The position numbers and the translations under genes are program-made. Positions 1-8,141 of a DNA stretch of 64,000 bases are shown here, one piece after another; position 1 is the stretch's first letter, and each line of letters begins with the position of its first letter. The notes beneath the pieces are model-generated. The model was not told the origin of the DNA. It was given only the letters and a program-made list of their open reading frames with translations, and did no database searches. Origin of the DNA: Lentzea sp. NBRC 102530 (GTDB taxonomy: Bacteria > Actinomycetota > Actinomycetes > Mycobacteriales > Pseudonocardiaceae); the NCBI RefSeq assembly GCF_030269365.1, contig NZ_BSTF01000009.1, forward strand, positions 248,001 through 312,000. Reading direction: 5' to 3'.

Positions 1-812
1 TAGAGGCCCGAACGGCCTTCCACGAGAGGCGAGACGGCGAGGACCAGGGTGGTCGCGGCGCCTTGTTCAGGCGTCTTGAGCTGCAGCGGGTTGTCTCCGC
101 CGCGCAGGCGGATGCGCGCCTGCAGTTCCTCCTGCGAGATGTGGCGCTGCAGGGCGGTGAGGATGCCGCCGGGCATCAGGGCGTTCATGGTGATGCCCTC
201 GGACGCCCAGCGCTTGCCCGCCTCGACGCCGAAGAGGATGTTCGCCGTCTTCGACTGGCCGTACGCCTGCCAGCGGTCGTACTCGCGGTGCGCGTAGTGG
301 ACGTCCTCGAAGACGACCGGGCTCGAGAGGTGGCCCGCCGAGCTCACGTTCACCACGCGGGCGCCCTCCGCGCGCAGGGCCTCGAAGAGCCCGAGCGTCA
401 GCGTGAAGTGGCCGAAGTGGTTCGTGGCGAACTGGAGCTCCCAGCCCTCCGCCGTGTGCGTCAGCGGCGTGGCCATGACGCCCGCGTTGTTGATCAGCAG
501 GTGCACCGGGCCGTCCCAGGCGGCGGCGAAGGCCTTCACCGACTCCTGCGAGGTCAGCTCCAGCGGCGCGACGCGCACCGCCTCGTTGCCCGTGGACGCC
601 GTGACGTCCGCGGCCACTTTCCGGCCCGCCTCGACGTCGCGGGCGGCGATGGTGACCTCGGCCCCGGCGGCGGCGAGAGCCCGCACGGTCTCGACGCCGA
701 TGCCCGACGCCCCACCGGTGACCACGGCGCGACGGCCGGACAGGTCGACGCCCTCGACGACCTCGAGAGCGGTGCTCCCGAACCCGAACGGGGTGGTGAT
801 GCGCTCACTCAT
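1..812 (-). CDS. SDR-family oxidoreductase, C-terminus cut by window edge
   Basis: NAD(P)-dependent short-chain dehydrogenase of the retinol-dehydrogenase/protochlorophyllide-reductase-like branch. About 270 codons are visible before the window ends. The Rossmann motif TGGASGIG lies near residues 32-39, followed by NNAG and the catalytic pair seen as S-x-A-G-H and Y-G-Q-S-K. The ATG at 812-810 has a weak GGGGA ahead of it. It is divergent from a TetR gene, and two palindromes lie between them, so the TetR protein probably controls it. Substrate unknown. Confidence 0.85.
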   Translation of the reverse strand, partial: MSERITTPFGFGSTALEVVEGVDLSGRRAVVTGGASGIGVETVRALAAAGAEVTIAARDVEAGRKVAADVTASTGNEAVRVAPLELTSQESVKAFAAAWDGPVHLLINNAGVMATPLTHTAEGWELQFATNHFGHFTLTLGLFEALRAEGARVVNVSSAGHLSSPVVFEDVHYAHREYDRWQAYGQSKTANILFGVEAGKRWASEGITMNALMPGGILTALQRHISQEELQARIRLRGGDNPLQLKTPEQGAATTLVLAVSPLVEGRSGL

Positions 813-841
813 CTGATTTCCCCAACCTCTGTCGTACACTG

Positions 842-861
842 AAACGGAGGTTCCTCCGGTT
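842..861. promoter_or_regulatory. TetR operator copy 1
   Basis: Inverted repeat AAACGGAGG-TT-CCTCCGGTT, one mismatch between arms. It lies 30 bp before the SDR start codon in the gap to the divergent TetR gene. The same arm sequence recurs at 875-894. Confidence 0.7.
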
Positions 862-874
862 CGAGTTCCACCGT

Positions 875-894
875 AAACGGAGGGTCCTCCGTTT
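875..894. promoter_or_regulatory. TetR operator copy 2
   Basis: Perfect 9-bp arms AAACGGAGG-GT-CCTCCGTTT, centred 33 bp (about three helical turns) from copy 1. It ends 26 bp before the TetR ATG. The position suits autorepression plus control of the divergent SDR gene. Confidence 0.75.
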
Positions 895-920
895 TGCAAG
901 TGACGTACCCCATAGGAGTG

Positions 921-1493
921 ATGAACGTGCGTGCCGACGCGGTCCGGAACCGGGGGCTGCTGATCGAGGTGGCGCGTGACGCGTTCACCCACCACAAAGA
1001 CGCGACGCTCGGCGCCATCGCGAAGGAGGCGGGCGTCGGCATCGGCACCCTCTACCGGCACTTCCCCACCCGCGAAGCGCTGATCGAGGCCGTCTACCGC
1101 ACCGAACTCGAGAAGCTCTGCGACGCCGCGCCCGAACTCCTGCGGACCCACTCCCCCGAGGACGCGCTGCGGGAGTGGATGAACCACTTCATCGGCTACA
1201 TCAACGCGAAGCACGACCTGAAGGACGCACTGCAGGCGGTGTTCGCGCTGGGCATCAACCCGTTCGAGCACAGCCGCGCGAAGCTGGTCGAGGCCATCAC
1301 CCTGCTGCTCACGCCACTGGGGGCCACCGCGGAGCCGCTCGACGTGATGACGCTGGTCGTCGCCGTCTCCCAGAACGACGACGAGGATCAGGCGGGCAGG
1401 CTGCTCGACCTGATCATGGCCGGGATCCTCCACGGCGCTGAGACTCGGCACGCTGGGCTTCGAAGCGCTCCACCAGCACCGGCGCCTCGTTGA
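921..1493 (+). CDS. TetR-family transcriptional regulator
   Basis: 190-aa one-domain repressor. The N-terminal helix-turn-helix reads ATLGAIAKEAGVGIGTLYRHF, the classic TetR recognition pattern; the rest is the ligand-binding helical domain. The ATG at 921 follows AGGAG; an in-frame TTG at 894 would place the start inside the operator and is less likely. The 3' end overlaps the convergent GbsR/MarR gene by 80 bp. Likely target: itself and the divergent SDR gene. Confidence 0.85.
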   Translation: MNVRADAVRNRGLLIEVARDAFTHHKDATLGAIAKEAGVGIGTLYRHFPTREALIEAVYRTELEKLCDAAPELLRTHSPEDALREWMNHFIGYINAKHDLKDALQAVFALGINPFEHSRAKLVEAITLLLTPLGATAEPLDVMTLVVAVSQNDDEDQAGRLLDLIMAGILHGAETRHAGLRSAPPAPAPR

Positions 1494-1905
1494 GCAGGAA
1501 CGCGTAGAAGTCCCGCATGTACTCGAGCCGGTCGCGCGCGCGACCGGCCCCGACCGCGTCGACCCCCTCGTCCACGGCGCGCAGCACCTCGTCGACCACC
1601 GAGTGCTGCCGGGTGTAGAGCGTCGTCCAGGCGTTGTCGCGCATGCGGAAGTGCTCCCGGCGGCTGCCGGCGACGTGCACCCGCTCGATCAGCCCCATCT
1701 GCGCGACCATCCGGACCGCACCGGACACCGACCCCGCGCTCACCCCGAGCTCGGACGCCAGGTCGGCCGCGGTCAGCGTCTCCTGCTCGGAGAACAGGAA
1801 CGCCGCCAGCGCGCGTGCGCCCATCCGCTGCATCCCGACGCCGACCAGCGTGAGCGCCAGCCGCTCGGCAGCCTCCCTGCGCTCTGTCTCGCCCGTCACA
1901 GCCAC
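1414..1905 (-). CDS. GbsR/MarR-family winged-helix regulator
   Basis: 163-aa DNA-binding protein. A winged helix-turn-helix occupies roughly residues 45-95 (LTAADLASELGVSAGSVSGA), followed by a helical dimerisation tail. This arrangement is typical of GbsR-like MarR proteins that control neighbouring transporters or oxidoreductases. The start codon faces the truncated FAD gene, with a perfect 16-bp palindrome between them, so autoregulation is likely. The 3' end overlaps the convergent TetR gene. Confidence 0.8.
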   Translation of the reverse strand: MAVTGETERREAAERLALTLVGVGMQRMGARALAAFLFSEQETLTAADLASELGVSAGSVSGAVRMVAQMGLIERVHVAGSRREHFRMRDNAWTTLYTRQHSVVDEVLRAVDEGVDAVGAGRARDRLEYMRDFYAFLLNEAPVLVERFEAQRAESQRRGGSRP

Positions 1906-1911
1906 CCTGTC

Positions 1912-1927
1912 TTCAGAAATTTCTGAA
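1912..1927. promoter_or_regulatory. 16-bp perfect palindrome, candidate GbsR/MarR operator
   Basis: TTCAGAAATTTCTGAA is a perfect palindrome 7 bp upstream of the regulator's start codon and 38 bp upstream of the divergent FAD gene. Confidence 0.65.
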
Positions 1928-1964
1928 CGTTCGCTAGCCTCAATCCTAGGGGAAGGGGCTGGTC

Positions 1965-2495
1965 ATGGCCACAGGACTCAGCGGCAGGGTGCTCGTCGTC
2001 GGAGCCGGGATCGCAGGGCTCGCCACCGCGCTGAGGTTCGCGCGCAGCAAGTGGGACGTCGTCGTCCTCGACCACGGCACCCACCCGCCGATCCCGATCG
2101 CCGGCCCCGACCGCCACGCCGCCCGCCGGCTCGCCGCACTCCCCCACGGCCTGCGCTACGAGACCCGCACGAGCCGGGTCACCGGCCTGCACCCCGACAG
2201 GTTCGGCGTCACGGTCACCTTCCACGACCACGAGGACGAGTGGTTCGACGTCGTCGTGTGCGCCCACCCCTGCTGCGAGGCGGAACGATTACCCGGTCTC
2301 TGCGTGGAAACGTGGTCGCGCGACCACATCGCCCTGCTCCACCGCGCCGTCCGCGACACCGGCCTGCCGCTGTCCGCCGCCGAACTCCTCGCTGACGCGT
2401 TCGACATCCACACCGACGACCGCACGGCTTTTGCTTGGTGGGAAACCACTCTGAAGCCACACACGATTAGGCGGGCCTTTACCCGCGTTCGGTAA
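1965..2495 (+). CDS. FAD-binding oxidoreductase, internally shortened, probably decayed
   Basis: 176 aa beginning with a clean dinucleotide-binding motif (VLVVGAGIAGLATAL, residues 9-23). The family of FAD-dependent monooxygenases is normally 350-400 aa. After the FAD motif the protein jumps to a middle segment (GVTVTFHDHEDEWFDVVVCA) and a short tail, so the GD motif and most of the substrate domain are missing. I read this as a remnant or minimal derivative that probably cannot bind FAD productively. It is divergent from the GbsR/MarR gene, and its tail overlaps a short GC hairpin (2471-2486). Confidence 0.55.
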   Translation: MATGLSGRVLVVGAGIAGLATALRFARSKWDVVVLDHGTHPPIPIAGPDRHAARRLAALPHGLRYETRTSRVTGLHPDRFGVTVTFHDHEDEWFDVVVCAHPCCEAERLPGLCVETWSRDHIALLHRAVRDTGLPLSAAELLADAFDIHTDDRTAFAWWETTLKPHTIRRAFTRVR

Positions 2496-2506
2496 GCCTG
2501 CTTGTC

Positions 2507-4021
2507 ATGACCACGTTACGGAGACGCACGTTCATCGTGGGCGGCCTCGCGGGCGCGAGCGCCGGGGTCCTCGCCCCCAGTCTCGCCAACGCGATCGGCT
2601 ACCCCTTCACCCTGGGTGTCGCGTCCGGCGAACCGGCAGCGGACGGGTTCGTGATCTGGACCCGGCTCGCCCCCAACCCCCTCAACGCCGACGGCCTCGG
2701 CGGCATGCCGAACACGAACACGGCAGTCGAGTGGCAGGTCGCCACCGACGAGCGCTTCACCGCGATCGCCCGCACCGGCACGTTCACCACCGCCCAGGCG
2801 AGCGCCCACTCCGTGCACGTCACCCTCACCGGCCTGGAGCCGGGACGCGAGTACTGGTACCGCTTCCGCGCCGACGGCCACATCTCCCCCGTCGGCCGGG
2901 CGCTCACCGCGCCGGCCGTCGGCACCCAGCCCGCGCTGACCATGCTCTTCGCCTCGTGCTCGCACTACGAGGAGGGCTACTTCACGGCCTACCGCCGGAT
3001 GGCCGAGGAGCACCCCGACCTGATCCTGCACCTCGGCGACTACATCTACGAGGGCGCCGCCACCACCACGAAGGTCCGCAAGTTCGCCCCCGCCACGGAG
3101 ATCAGCACGCTCGCGAACTACCGGGTCCGGCACGCCCAGTACAAGACCGACCCGGACCTGCAGGCCGCGCACGCCACCGCACCGTGGATGGTCGTCTGGG
3201 ACGACCACGAGGTGGAGAACAACTACGCCAACCTGGTCCGCAACGACAGCAGCCCGGCCGGTGACTTCAAGGCCCGCCGCGCCGCCGCGTACAAGGCCTA
3301 CTACGAGCACATGCCGCTGCGCAGCGCCCAGGCCCCGACGGCCGAGAACATGCTGCTGCACCGCAGGGTCCGCTGGGGCAGCCTCGCCACGTTCCACCTG
3401 CTCGACACCCGCCAGTACCGCGACGACCAGGCGTGCGGCGACGGCACCAAGGTCTGCCCGGAGGCCGACGCCTCGGCCCGCACGCTCACCGGCAATTCGC
3501 AGGAGACGTGGCTGGTCGACGGCCTGCGCCAGAAGCTCGGCACGTGGGACCTCCTCGGCCAGCAGGTGTTCTTCGCGCAACGCCTCGCCGCCGCCGACGG
3601 GTCCAAGAGCATGGACGCGTGGGACGGCTACACCGCCAACCGCGCGCGCATCCAGAACGCCTGGGACACCAACGGCAACAAGGGCACGGTCGTGCTCACC
3701 GGCGACGTGCACCGCAGCTGGGCCGCCAACCTCATGCAGAACTACGGCACCCAGAACCGCGTCATCGGCACCGAGCTCGTCACGACGTCGATCACGTCCG
3801 GCGGTGACGGCAACGCCGCCGACAACAGCCTCAACCCGACGCTGAACCCGCACGTCAAGTACTTCAAGAACCTGCGCGGCTACGTCAGGACCCGCACCAC
3901 CTCGACGCAGATGAACGTCGACTTCCGCGCCGTCGACAAGGTCACCGTGCGCGACTACCCGGTCAAGACCGTCGGCAGCTACGTGGTCGAGGCCGCCAAC
4001 CCCGGATTGCAGGCACCGTGA
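2507..4021 (+). CDS. phoD: Secreted alkaline phosphatase, PhoD family
   Basis: 504-aa metallophosphoesterase. The N-terminus RRRTFIVGGLAG is a twin-arginine signal, so export in folded form is expected, as for other PhoD phosphodiesterases/phosphatases. An N-terminal beta domain (about 30-140) precedes the catalytic domain. Metal-ligand motifs include FASCSHYEEG, HLGDYIYEG, VWDDHEVENN and LTGDVHRSW. Length matches the family. The stop overlaps the GTG start of the next secreted protein by 4 bp, so the two are translationally coupled. No clear PHO box was recognised. Confidence 0.9.
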   Translation: MTTLRRRTFIVGGLAGASAGVLAPSLANAIGYPFTLGVASGEPAADGFVIWTRLAPNPLNADGLGGMPNTNTAVEWQVATDERFTAIARTGTFTTAQASAHSVHVTLTGLEPGREYWYRFRADGHISPVGRALTAPAVGTQPALTMLFASCSHYEEGYFTAYRRMAEEHPDLILHLGDYIYEGAATTTKVRKFAPATEISTLANYRVRHAQYKTDPDLQAAHATAPWMVVWDDHEVENNYANLVRNDSSPAGDFKARRAAAYKAYYEHMPLRSAQAPTAENMLLHRRVRWGSLATFHLLDTRQYRDDQACGDGTKVCPEADASARTLTGNSQETWLVDGLRQKLGTWDLLGQQVFFAQRLAAADGSKSMDAWDGYTANRARIQNAWDTNGNKGTVVLTGDVHRSWAANLMQNYGTQNRVIGTELVTTSITSGGDGNAADNSLNPTLNPHVKYFKNLRGYVRTRTTSTQMNVDFRAVDKVTVRDYPVKTVGSYVVEAANPGLQAP

Positions 4022-5139
4022 AGACACTCCTGATCGCGAGCCTCCTGCTGGCACCCGCCCCCATGACGTGGTCCACGGTCAACAGCGACTCGACCGGCGA
4101 CCAGGACAACGCGTCCGTCTCGGTCTCCCGCAACGGTTACACGGCCGTCGTGTGGGAGGACGACCGCGACACCACCGCCCCCGAGGACCCGGTGCACTCC
4201 GACGTCTGGCTCCGCCTCTACAAGGAGGGCGCGCCGGTCTACGAGAAGAAGATCTCCACCGGTGGCACCGGCACGTGGCGGCACTGGCAGCCGGACGTGT
4301 CGGTGCGCGAGGACGGCAGCGCCGTCGTCGTGTGGTCGGAGGACCCGGACGGCAACGGCTACTACAACATCGCCGTCCGCAACGTCAGCGCGTCCGGCAC
4401 CGTCTCGGGCACCGGCACGGCCAACGCCAACTCCGACGGCCAGCAGTACTTCCCCAGCGTGGCGGCGGATCCGGACGGCCCGGGCTTCGCGGTCACGTGG
4501 GAGGACAAGCAGGGCACCGCCGCCCCCACCGTGCGCGTCAGCATGTTCGCGTCGATCAGCTCGAAGTCCTACGAGGCGCTGGTCAACAACGCCGGGGGCA
4601 CGCACGCCAAGCCGCAGGTGGCGATGGGCGCGGCGGGCAACGCCGTGATCGTGTGGGAGGCGGACGCGAACGTCGCCCGCAAGACCGTCACCCCCGCCGG
4701 CACCGTGAAGCAGGCGCAAACCACGACGGGGCAGGGACAGCGCCCCGCCGTGGCGGCCAACTTCAACGGCGACTTCGCGGTCGCCTGGGAGCAGTCGGGC
4801 GTGCGCGTCCAGTCGTTCACCGCCGCCGGGGTCTCGCGCGGCGCCGTGGCGAGCACGACCGGCGCGGACCCGCAGGTCGGCATCGACGACCAGCTCGGCG
4901 TCGCGGTGACCACGGCCGAGGCGCAGGACGTCCACACGAGCGTCTACAACCCCGACGGCTCCACGACCGGCCGTCCCGCCCGGCAGCTCACGGTCTCGAA
5001 CGCCACCGGCAGGCAGGACGAACCCGCCGTCGGCGTCGACCCGTGGGGCCGCGTCACCGTCGTCTACACCGACGACAACGACGGCAACGCGTTCGACCAG
5101 ATCTACCTGGGCACCGGCCTGAGCACCCAGCAGTGGTGA
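4018..5139 (+). CDS. Secreted beta-propeller-like repeat protein
   Basis: 373 aa with a short signal peptide (MKTLLIASLLLAPAPMTWS). The mature part is built of repeats of about 45-60 residues, each with a hydrophobic strand ending in a W-E/D pattern (VVWEDDRD, VVWSEDPDGNG, VTWEDKQG, VIVWEADAN, VAWEQSG). This suggests a BNR/WD40-like propeller. No catalytic motif is seen. It starts at GTG 4018 inside the PhoD stop region (4-bp overlap), so a role with the phosphatase, such as substrate or wall binding, is possible but unproven. Confidence 0.7.
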   Translation: MKTLLIASLLLAPAPMTWSTVNSDSTGDQDNASVSVSRNGYTAVVWEDDRDTTAPEDPVHSDVWLRLYKEGAPVYEKKISTGGTGTWRHWQPDVSVREDGSAVVVWSEDPDGNGYYNIAVRNVSASGTVSGTGTANANSDGQQYFPSVAADPDGPGFAVTWEDKQGTAAPTVRVSMFASISSKSYEALVNNAGGTHAKPQVAMGAAGNAVIVWEADANVARKTVTPAGTVKQAQTTTGQGQRPAVAANFNGDFAVAWEQSGVRVQSFTAAGVSRGAVASTTGADPQVGIDDQLGVAVTTAEAQDVHTSVYNPDGSTTGRPARQLTVSNATGRQDEPAVGVDPWGRVTVVYTDDNDGNAFDQIYLGTGLSTQQW

Positions 5140-5143
5140 GCGC

Positions 5144-6184
5144 TCAGCGCTGATTGAGCGGCCTGCGCCGCTGGTGGACCTCCGTCAGCGGCGCGGGCTT
5201 CCAGAACCCGTTGGGGTCGTAGGTGTCCACGCCCGGCGGCACGATCTCGTCGATCCGGTCCAGCACGTCGTCGGTCAGCACCAGCGACGCGCCCTCCAGC
5301 AACGACTCCAGCTGCTCCATCGTGCGCGGCCCGGTGATCGCCGACGTGACACCGGGGTGCGTCGTCACGAACGCGATCGCGAGCGCCGGCAACGACACGC
5401 CCATCTCGTCGGCGAGCTTCGCGAACTGCTCCACCGCCTCGAACTTGGCCGCGTTGCGCTGCAACGACTCGTCGAACCGCTCGGGGTTGAGCGACGCCCG
5501 GAACGCCTCCGGTGACGCCCCCTTGCGGTGCTTGCCCGTCAGGAACCCGCCCGCGAGCGGGCTCCACACCAGCACCCCCATACCGAGCCGTTGCGCGGTC
5601 GGCAGCACGGCCCGTTCGATCCCCCGCGCCAGCAACGAGTACGGCGGCTGCTCGGTGCGGAACCGCATCAGCCCGCGGTTCAGCGCCACGTGGTGCGCCT
5701 CGACGAGCTCCTCGGCCCCGAACGTCGAGCAGCCGAACGCCCGGATCTTGCCTTCCCGCACCAGGTCCGTGAGCGCGGACAACGTCTCCTCGACGTCGGT
5801 CCTCGAGTCCGGCCGGTGCACCTGGTAGAGGTCGATCCAGTCGGTGCCGAGCCGCTTCAGGCTGGCCTCGACCGCCCGCACGACGTACCGGCGCGAGTTG
5901 CCGCTGCGGTTGAGGCCCTCCCCCAGCGGGAAGTGGAACTTGGTGGCCAGCACGACGTCGTCGCGCCGGTCCTTCAGCGCCTTGCCGACGATCACCTCGG
6001 AGTCGCCCGCCGAGTACATGTCGGCGGTGTCGACGAAGTTGATGCCCGCGTCGAGCGCGCGGTGGATGATCCGCACGCCCTCCTCGTGGTCGGCGTTGGC
6101 GACGGAGCCGAACATCATGGCGCCGAGGCAGTGGTGACTGACCTCGATGCCGGTTCCCCCGAGAACGCGATAGCGCATGTTCAT
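5144..6184 (-). CDS. Aldo/keto reductase
   Basis: 346-aa NADPH-dependent TIM-barrel oxidoreductase. Catalytic residues are visible: Asp and Tyr in FVDTADMYSAGDSE, Lys in VVLATKF, and the equivalent of the catalytic His in YQVHRPD. Length is typical of the AKR11/YghZ-like branch. The ATG at 6184 lies 6 nt after a good -10 hexamer, so the transcript is probably leaderless. The divergent MerR gene is the likely regulator. It converges on the secreted repeat gene with a 4-bp gap. Substrate unknown. Confidence 0.88.
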   Translation of the reverse strand: MNMRYRVLGGTGIEVSHHCLGAMMFGSVANADHEEGVRIIHRALDAGINFVDTADMYSAGDSEVIVGKALKDRRDDVVLATKFHFPLGEGLNRSGNSRRYVVRAVEASLKRLGTDWIDLYQVHRPDSRTDVEETLSALTDLVREGKIRAFGCSTFGAEELVEAHHVALNRGLMRFRTEQPPYSLLARGIERAVLPTAQRLGMGVLVWSPLAGGFLTGKHRKGASPEAFRASLNPERFDESLQRNAAKFEAVEQFAKLADEMGVSLPALAIAFVTTHPGVTSAITGPRTMEQLESLLEGASLVLTDDVLDRIDEIVPPGVDTYDPNGFWKPAPLTEVHQRRRPLNQR

Positions 6185-6190
6185 GCGGCG

Positions 6191-6221
6191 AACCTATGAA
6201 GTAGAGCCGACTCTAGGTCAA
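6191..6221 (-). promoter_or_regulatory. MerR-type promoter with 19-bp spacer
   Basis: On the minus strand: -35 TTGACC (6221-6216), a 19-bp spacer, then -10 TAGGTT (6196-6191). The spacer carries the inverted repeat TAGAG-TCGG-CTCTA. An over-long spacer with a dyad is the hallmark of promoters that MerR proteins activate by DNA distortion. On the plus strand a TATGCT (6225-6230) could serve merR itself. Confidence 0.7.
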
Positions 6222-6237
6222 GCCTATGCTCGCGGGC

Positions 6238-6627
6238 ATGGGGTTGAGCATCGGACAGGTCGCGGAACGCACCGGGCTGAGCGTGCACGCGCTGCGCTTC
6301 TACGAGAAGGAAGGCATCCTCGCGCACCAGGTCCACAGAGGACCGGGCGGTCGCCGCGTCTACCAGCAGCAGGACGTCGACTGGCTGCGCATGTGCATCA
6401 TGCTGCGGATGTCCGGGATGCCCGTGCCGGAGATCCGCCGCTACACCGAGCTGGTGCGCCAGGGCGACGGCAACGAGTTGCAGCGCCTCGACATCCTCAA
6501 GGAGCACCAGGAACGCGTCCAGCAGCAGATGGTGCAACTGCAGGAATGCCTGGACCTCATCACCTACAAGGTGGGCAAGTACCAGGACTACGTCAATTCG
6601 ATCGCGACCAGGGCCGTCGGCCAATAG
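6238..6627 (+). CDS. MerR-family regulator
   Basis: 129 aa from ATG 6238. The N-terminal winged helix (SIGQVAERTGLSVHALRFYE) is diagnostic of MerR, followed by a coiled-coil dimerisation helix (about 75-115). There is no large ligand-binding domain and no metal-binding cysteine set, as in the small MerR proteins found beside aldo/keto reductases. ATG 6226 is in frame, but 6238 better fits the family and sits 7 nt after a TATGCT -10 element. It probably regulates the divergent reductase. Confidence 0.85.
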   Translation: MGLSIGQVAERTGLSVHALRFYEKEGILAHQVHRGPGGRRVYQQQDVDWLRMCIMLRMSGMPVPEIRRYTELVRQGDGNELQRLDILKEHQERVQQQMVQLQECLDLITYKVGKYQDYVNSIATRAVGQ

Positions 6628-6637
6628 CCTCGGGAGC

Positions 6638-7312
6638 ATGCCCGTCGTGCTCTCGTTGAACGTCGCCCAGAAGACGATGCCGGTCGACTACGCCCGCGCC
6701 GGCGTCACCGGCATCGACAAACGCCCCGTGGACGGGCCGTTGCTGGTCAGCCCCGTCCAACCGCGGGGTGAGGAGGGCAGCGGGGTCGCGGGCGACTCGA
6801 TCGGCGACTGGACCGTGCACGGCGGCGAGTACCAGGCGGTGTACGCCTACGCGCGCGAAGACCTCGACTGGTGGCAGTCCGAGCTCGGCGCCGAGCTGCA
6901 CGCCGGCCAGTTCGGCGAGAACCTCACCACGCAGGGCATCGACCACACGAACGCCGTGGTCGGCGAGCACTGGCGGATCGGCACGGCGTTGCTGGAGGTC
7001 ACCGGGCCGCGCATCCCGTGCCGGACGTTCGCGGAGTTCCTCGGTCAGCGCGGCTGGGTCAAGCGGTTCACCCAGCAGGTGCGGCCGGGCGCGTACTTCC
7101 GCGTCCTCGAGGAGGGCCTGATCGGGCCGGGCGACGAGATCACCGTCGTGCACCGGCCCGACCACGACGTCACGGTCGCGCTGTTCTTCCGCGCGGTGAC
7201 CACGGAGGCCGCCCTGCTGCCCCGGCTGCTCGCCGCCGGCGACTCGCTGCCGCCGGAGGTCGTCGAGCTGGTGCACAAGCGGTCCGTGGTCGAACTCGAC
7301 CCCCAGGCCTAG
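6638..7312 (+). CDS. MOSC-domain protein (YiiM-like)
   Basis: 224 aa. The MOSC fold covers most of the protein, with the conserved GDWTVHGGEYQAVYAYARED, GQFGENLTTQGI and the metal-sulfur cysteine in GPRIPCRTF. MOSC proteins bind molybdenum cofactor sulfur; YiiM relatives reduce N-hydroxylated compounds with a partner reductase. No partner gene is adjacent. It lies 10 bp downstream of merR on the same strand and may be co-transcribed. The stop TAG lies in a short direct repeat. Confidence 0.85.
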   Translation: MPVVLSLNVAQKTMPVDYARAGVTGIDKRPVDGPLLVSPVQPRGEEGSGVAGDSIGDWTVHGGEYQAVYAYAREDLDWWQSELGAELHAGQFGENLTTQGIDHTNAVVGEHWRIGTALLEVTGPRIPCRTFAEFLGQRGWVKRFTQQVRPGAYFRVLEEGLIGPGDEITVVHRPDHDVTVALFFRAVTTEAALLPRLLAAGDSLPPEVVELVHKRSVVELDPQA

Positions 7313-7326
7313 ATCCTCAGGCCTAG
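7304..7326. repeat. 9-bp direct repeat holding two convergent stop codons
   Basis: CAGGCCTAG occurs at 7304-7312 and 7318-7326. The first copy supplies the MOSC TAG and the second the TAG of the convergent phosphatase. No terminator with a T-run is seen between them. Confidence 0.6.
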
Positions 7327-7727
7327 GCCGGGAAGTTCCGCACCCAGCGCTTCTGCCACGGCGTCTCGACCGCGCGCTTGTGGTAGTTGGCGCGCGTCCA
7401 CGCCACCGCGTCGGCCGCCGGGACGCCCGCCAGCACGGCCAGGCACGAGATCACCGTGCCGGTCCTGCCGACGCCGCCGCTGCACGCCACCTCGACCCGT
7501 TCGCCGGACAACGCGCGGGCGTGCAGCGAGCGGATCAGCGCGATCGCGGCCTCGTGATCACGCGGAAGGCGGAAATCCGGCCAGTCGATCCAGTCGTGCG
7601 GCCACGGCACGTCCACGGGCTTCGGCTGGAGGTACACCCCGTACTGGGGGTGCGGCTCCACGATCCTGCCGTCGCGCAGGCCGCGCCCGGTGACCACGGC
7701 GCCGTCCGGTAGTTCGATGGTCTTCAC
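7323..7727 (-). CDS. Protein-tyrosine-phosphatase-like enzyme
   Basis: 134 aa with the cysteine phosphatase loop CSGGVGRTGT (Cys-x5-Arg) at about residues 82-91. A preceding Asp (WPDFRLPRDH) is a candidate general acid. The protein is close to the minimal dual-specificity fold and shorter than classic PTPs. Substrate could be a phosphoprotein or inositol phosphate; a Ser/Thr kinase lies 4 kb away, but no link is shown. Convergent with the MOSC gene. Confidence 0.8.
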   Translation of the reverse strand: MKTIELPDGAVVTGRGLRDGRIVEPHPQYGVYLQPKPVDVPWPHDWIDWPDFRLPRDHEAAIALIRSLHARALSGERVEVACSGGVGRTGTVISCLAVLAGVPAADAVAWTRANYHKRAVETPWQKRWVRNFPA

Positions 7728-7751
7728 GAAAAACGTTCCCCCATGTCATCG

Positions 7752-8141
7752 CTAGGCGAACAGGAGCACGACCAGCGGCGGAATCCCTTCCGCCGCAACG
7801 CCTCCCCACGCCGAGTTGCGCTTGCGGCTCAACGCCAGCTGGTCGGCCACGGCCAGCACGACGCTGCCGGCGAGCATGAACCACGAGATGTAGAAGATCA
7901 GCGTACGCCCGACCAGTTCCTGACCGGTGTGCAACGCCACCAGCCCGGCGACCAGGCCGCAGGCCAGGAACAGGTTGTAGAACCCGACCCCGAACGCCCA
8001 CAGCCGGATCGCCGGGACGTCCTGCGCCGGTTGCCCGAACATCGACTGGTGGACGCGCCCGATCAGGAACGCCTCGCAGATCCACACGACGACGTGCACC
8101 AGGGCCGCCACCACGACGGCGACCTGGGCGACGACGCTCAC
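7752..8141 (-). CDS. DUF1304-type membrane protein
   Basis: 129 aa from GTG 8141, with four hydrophobic segments (near residues 4-25, 45-70, 75-95 and 108-128). This matches the small four-helix DUF1304 family of unknown function. The start overlaps the cupin stop by 4 bp (GTGA), so the two form a coupled pair transcribed away from the LuxR gene. Confidence 0.8.
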   Translation of the reverse strand: MSVVAQVAVVVAALVHVVVWICEAFLIGRVHQSMFGQPAQDVPAIRLWAFGVGFYNLFLACGLVAGLVALHTGQELVGRTLIFYISWFMLAGSVVLAVADQLALSRKRNSAWGGVAAEGIPPLVVLLFA

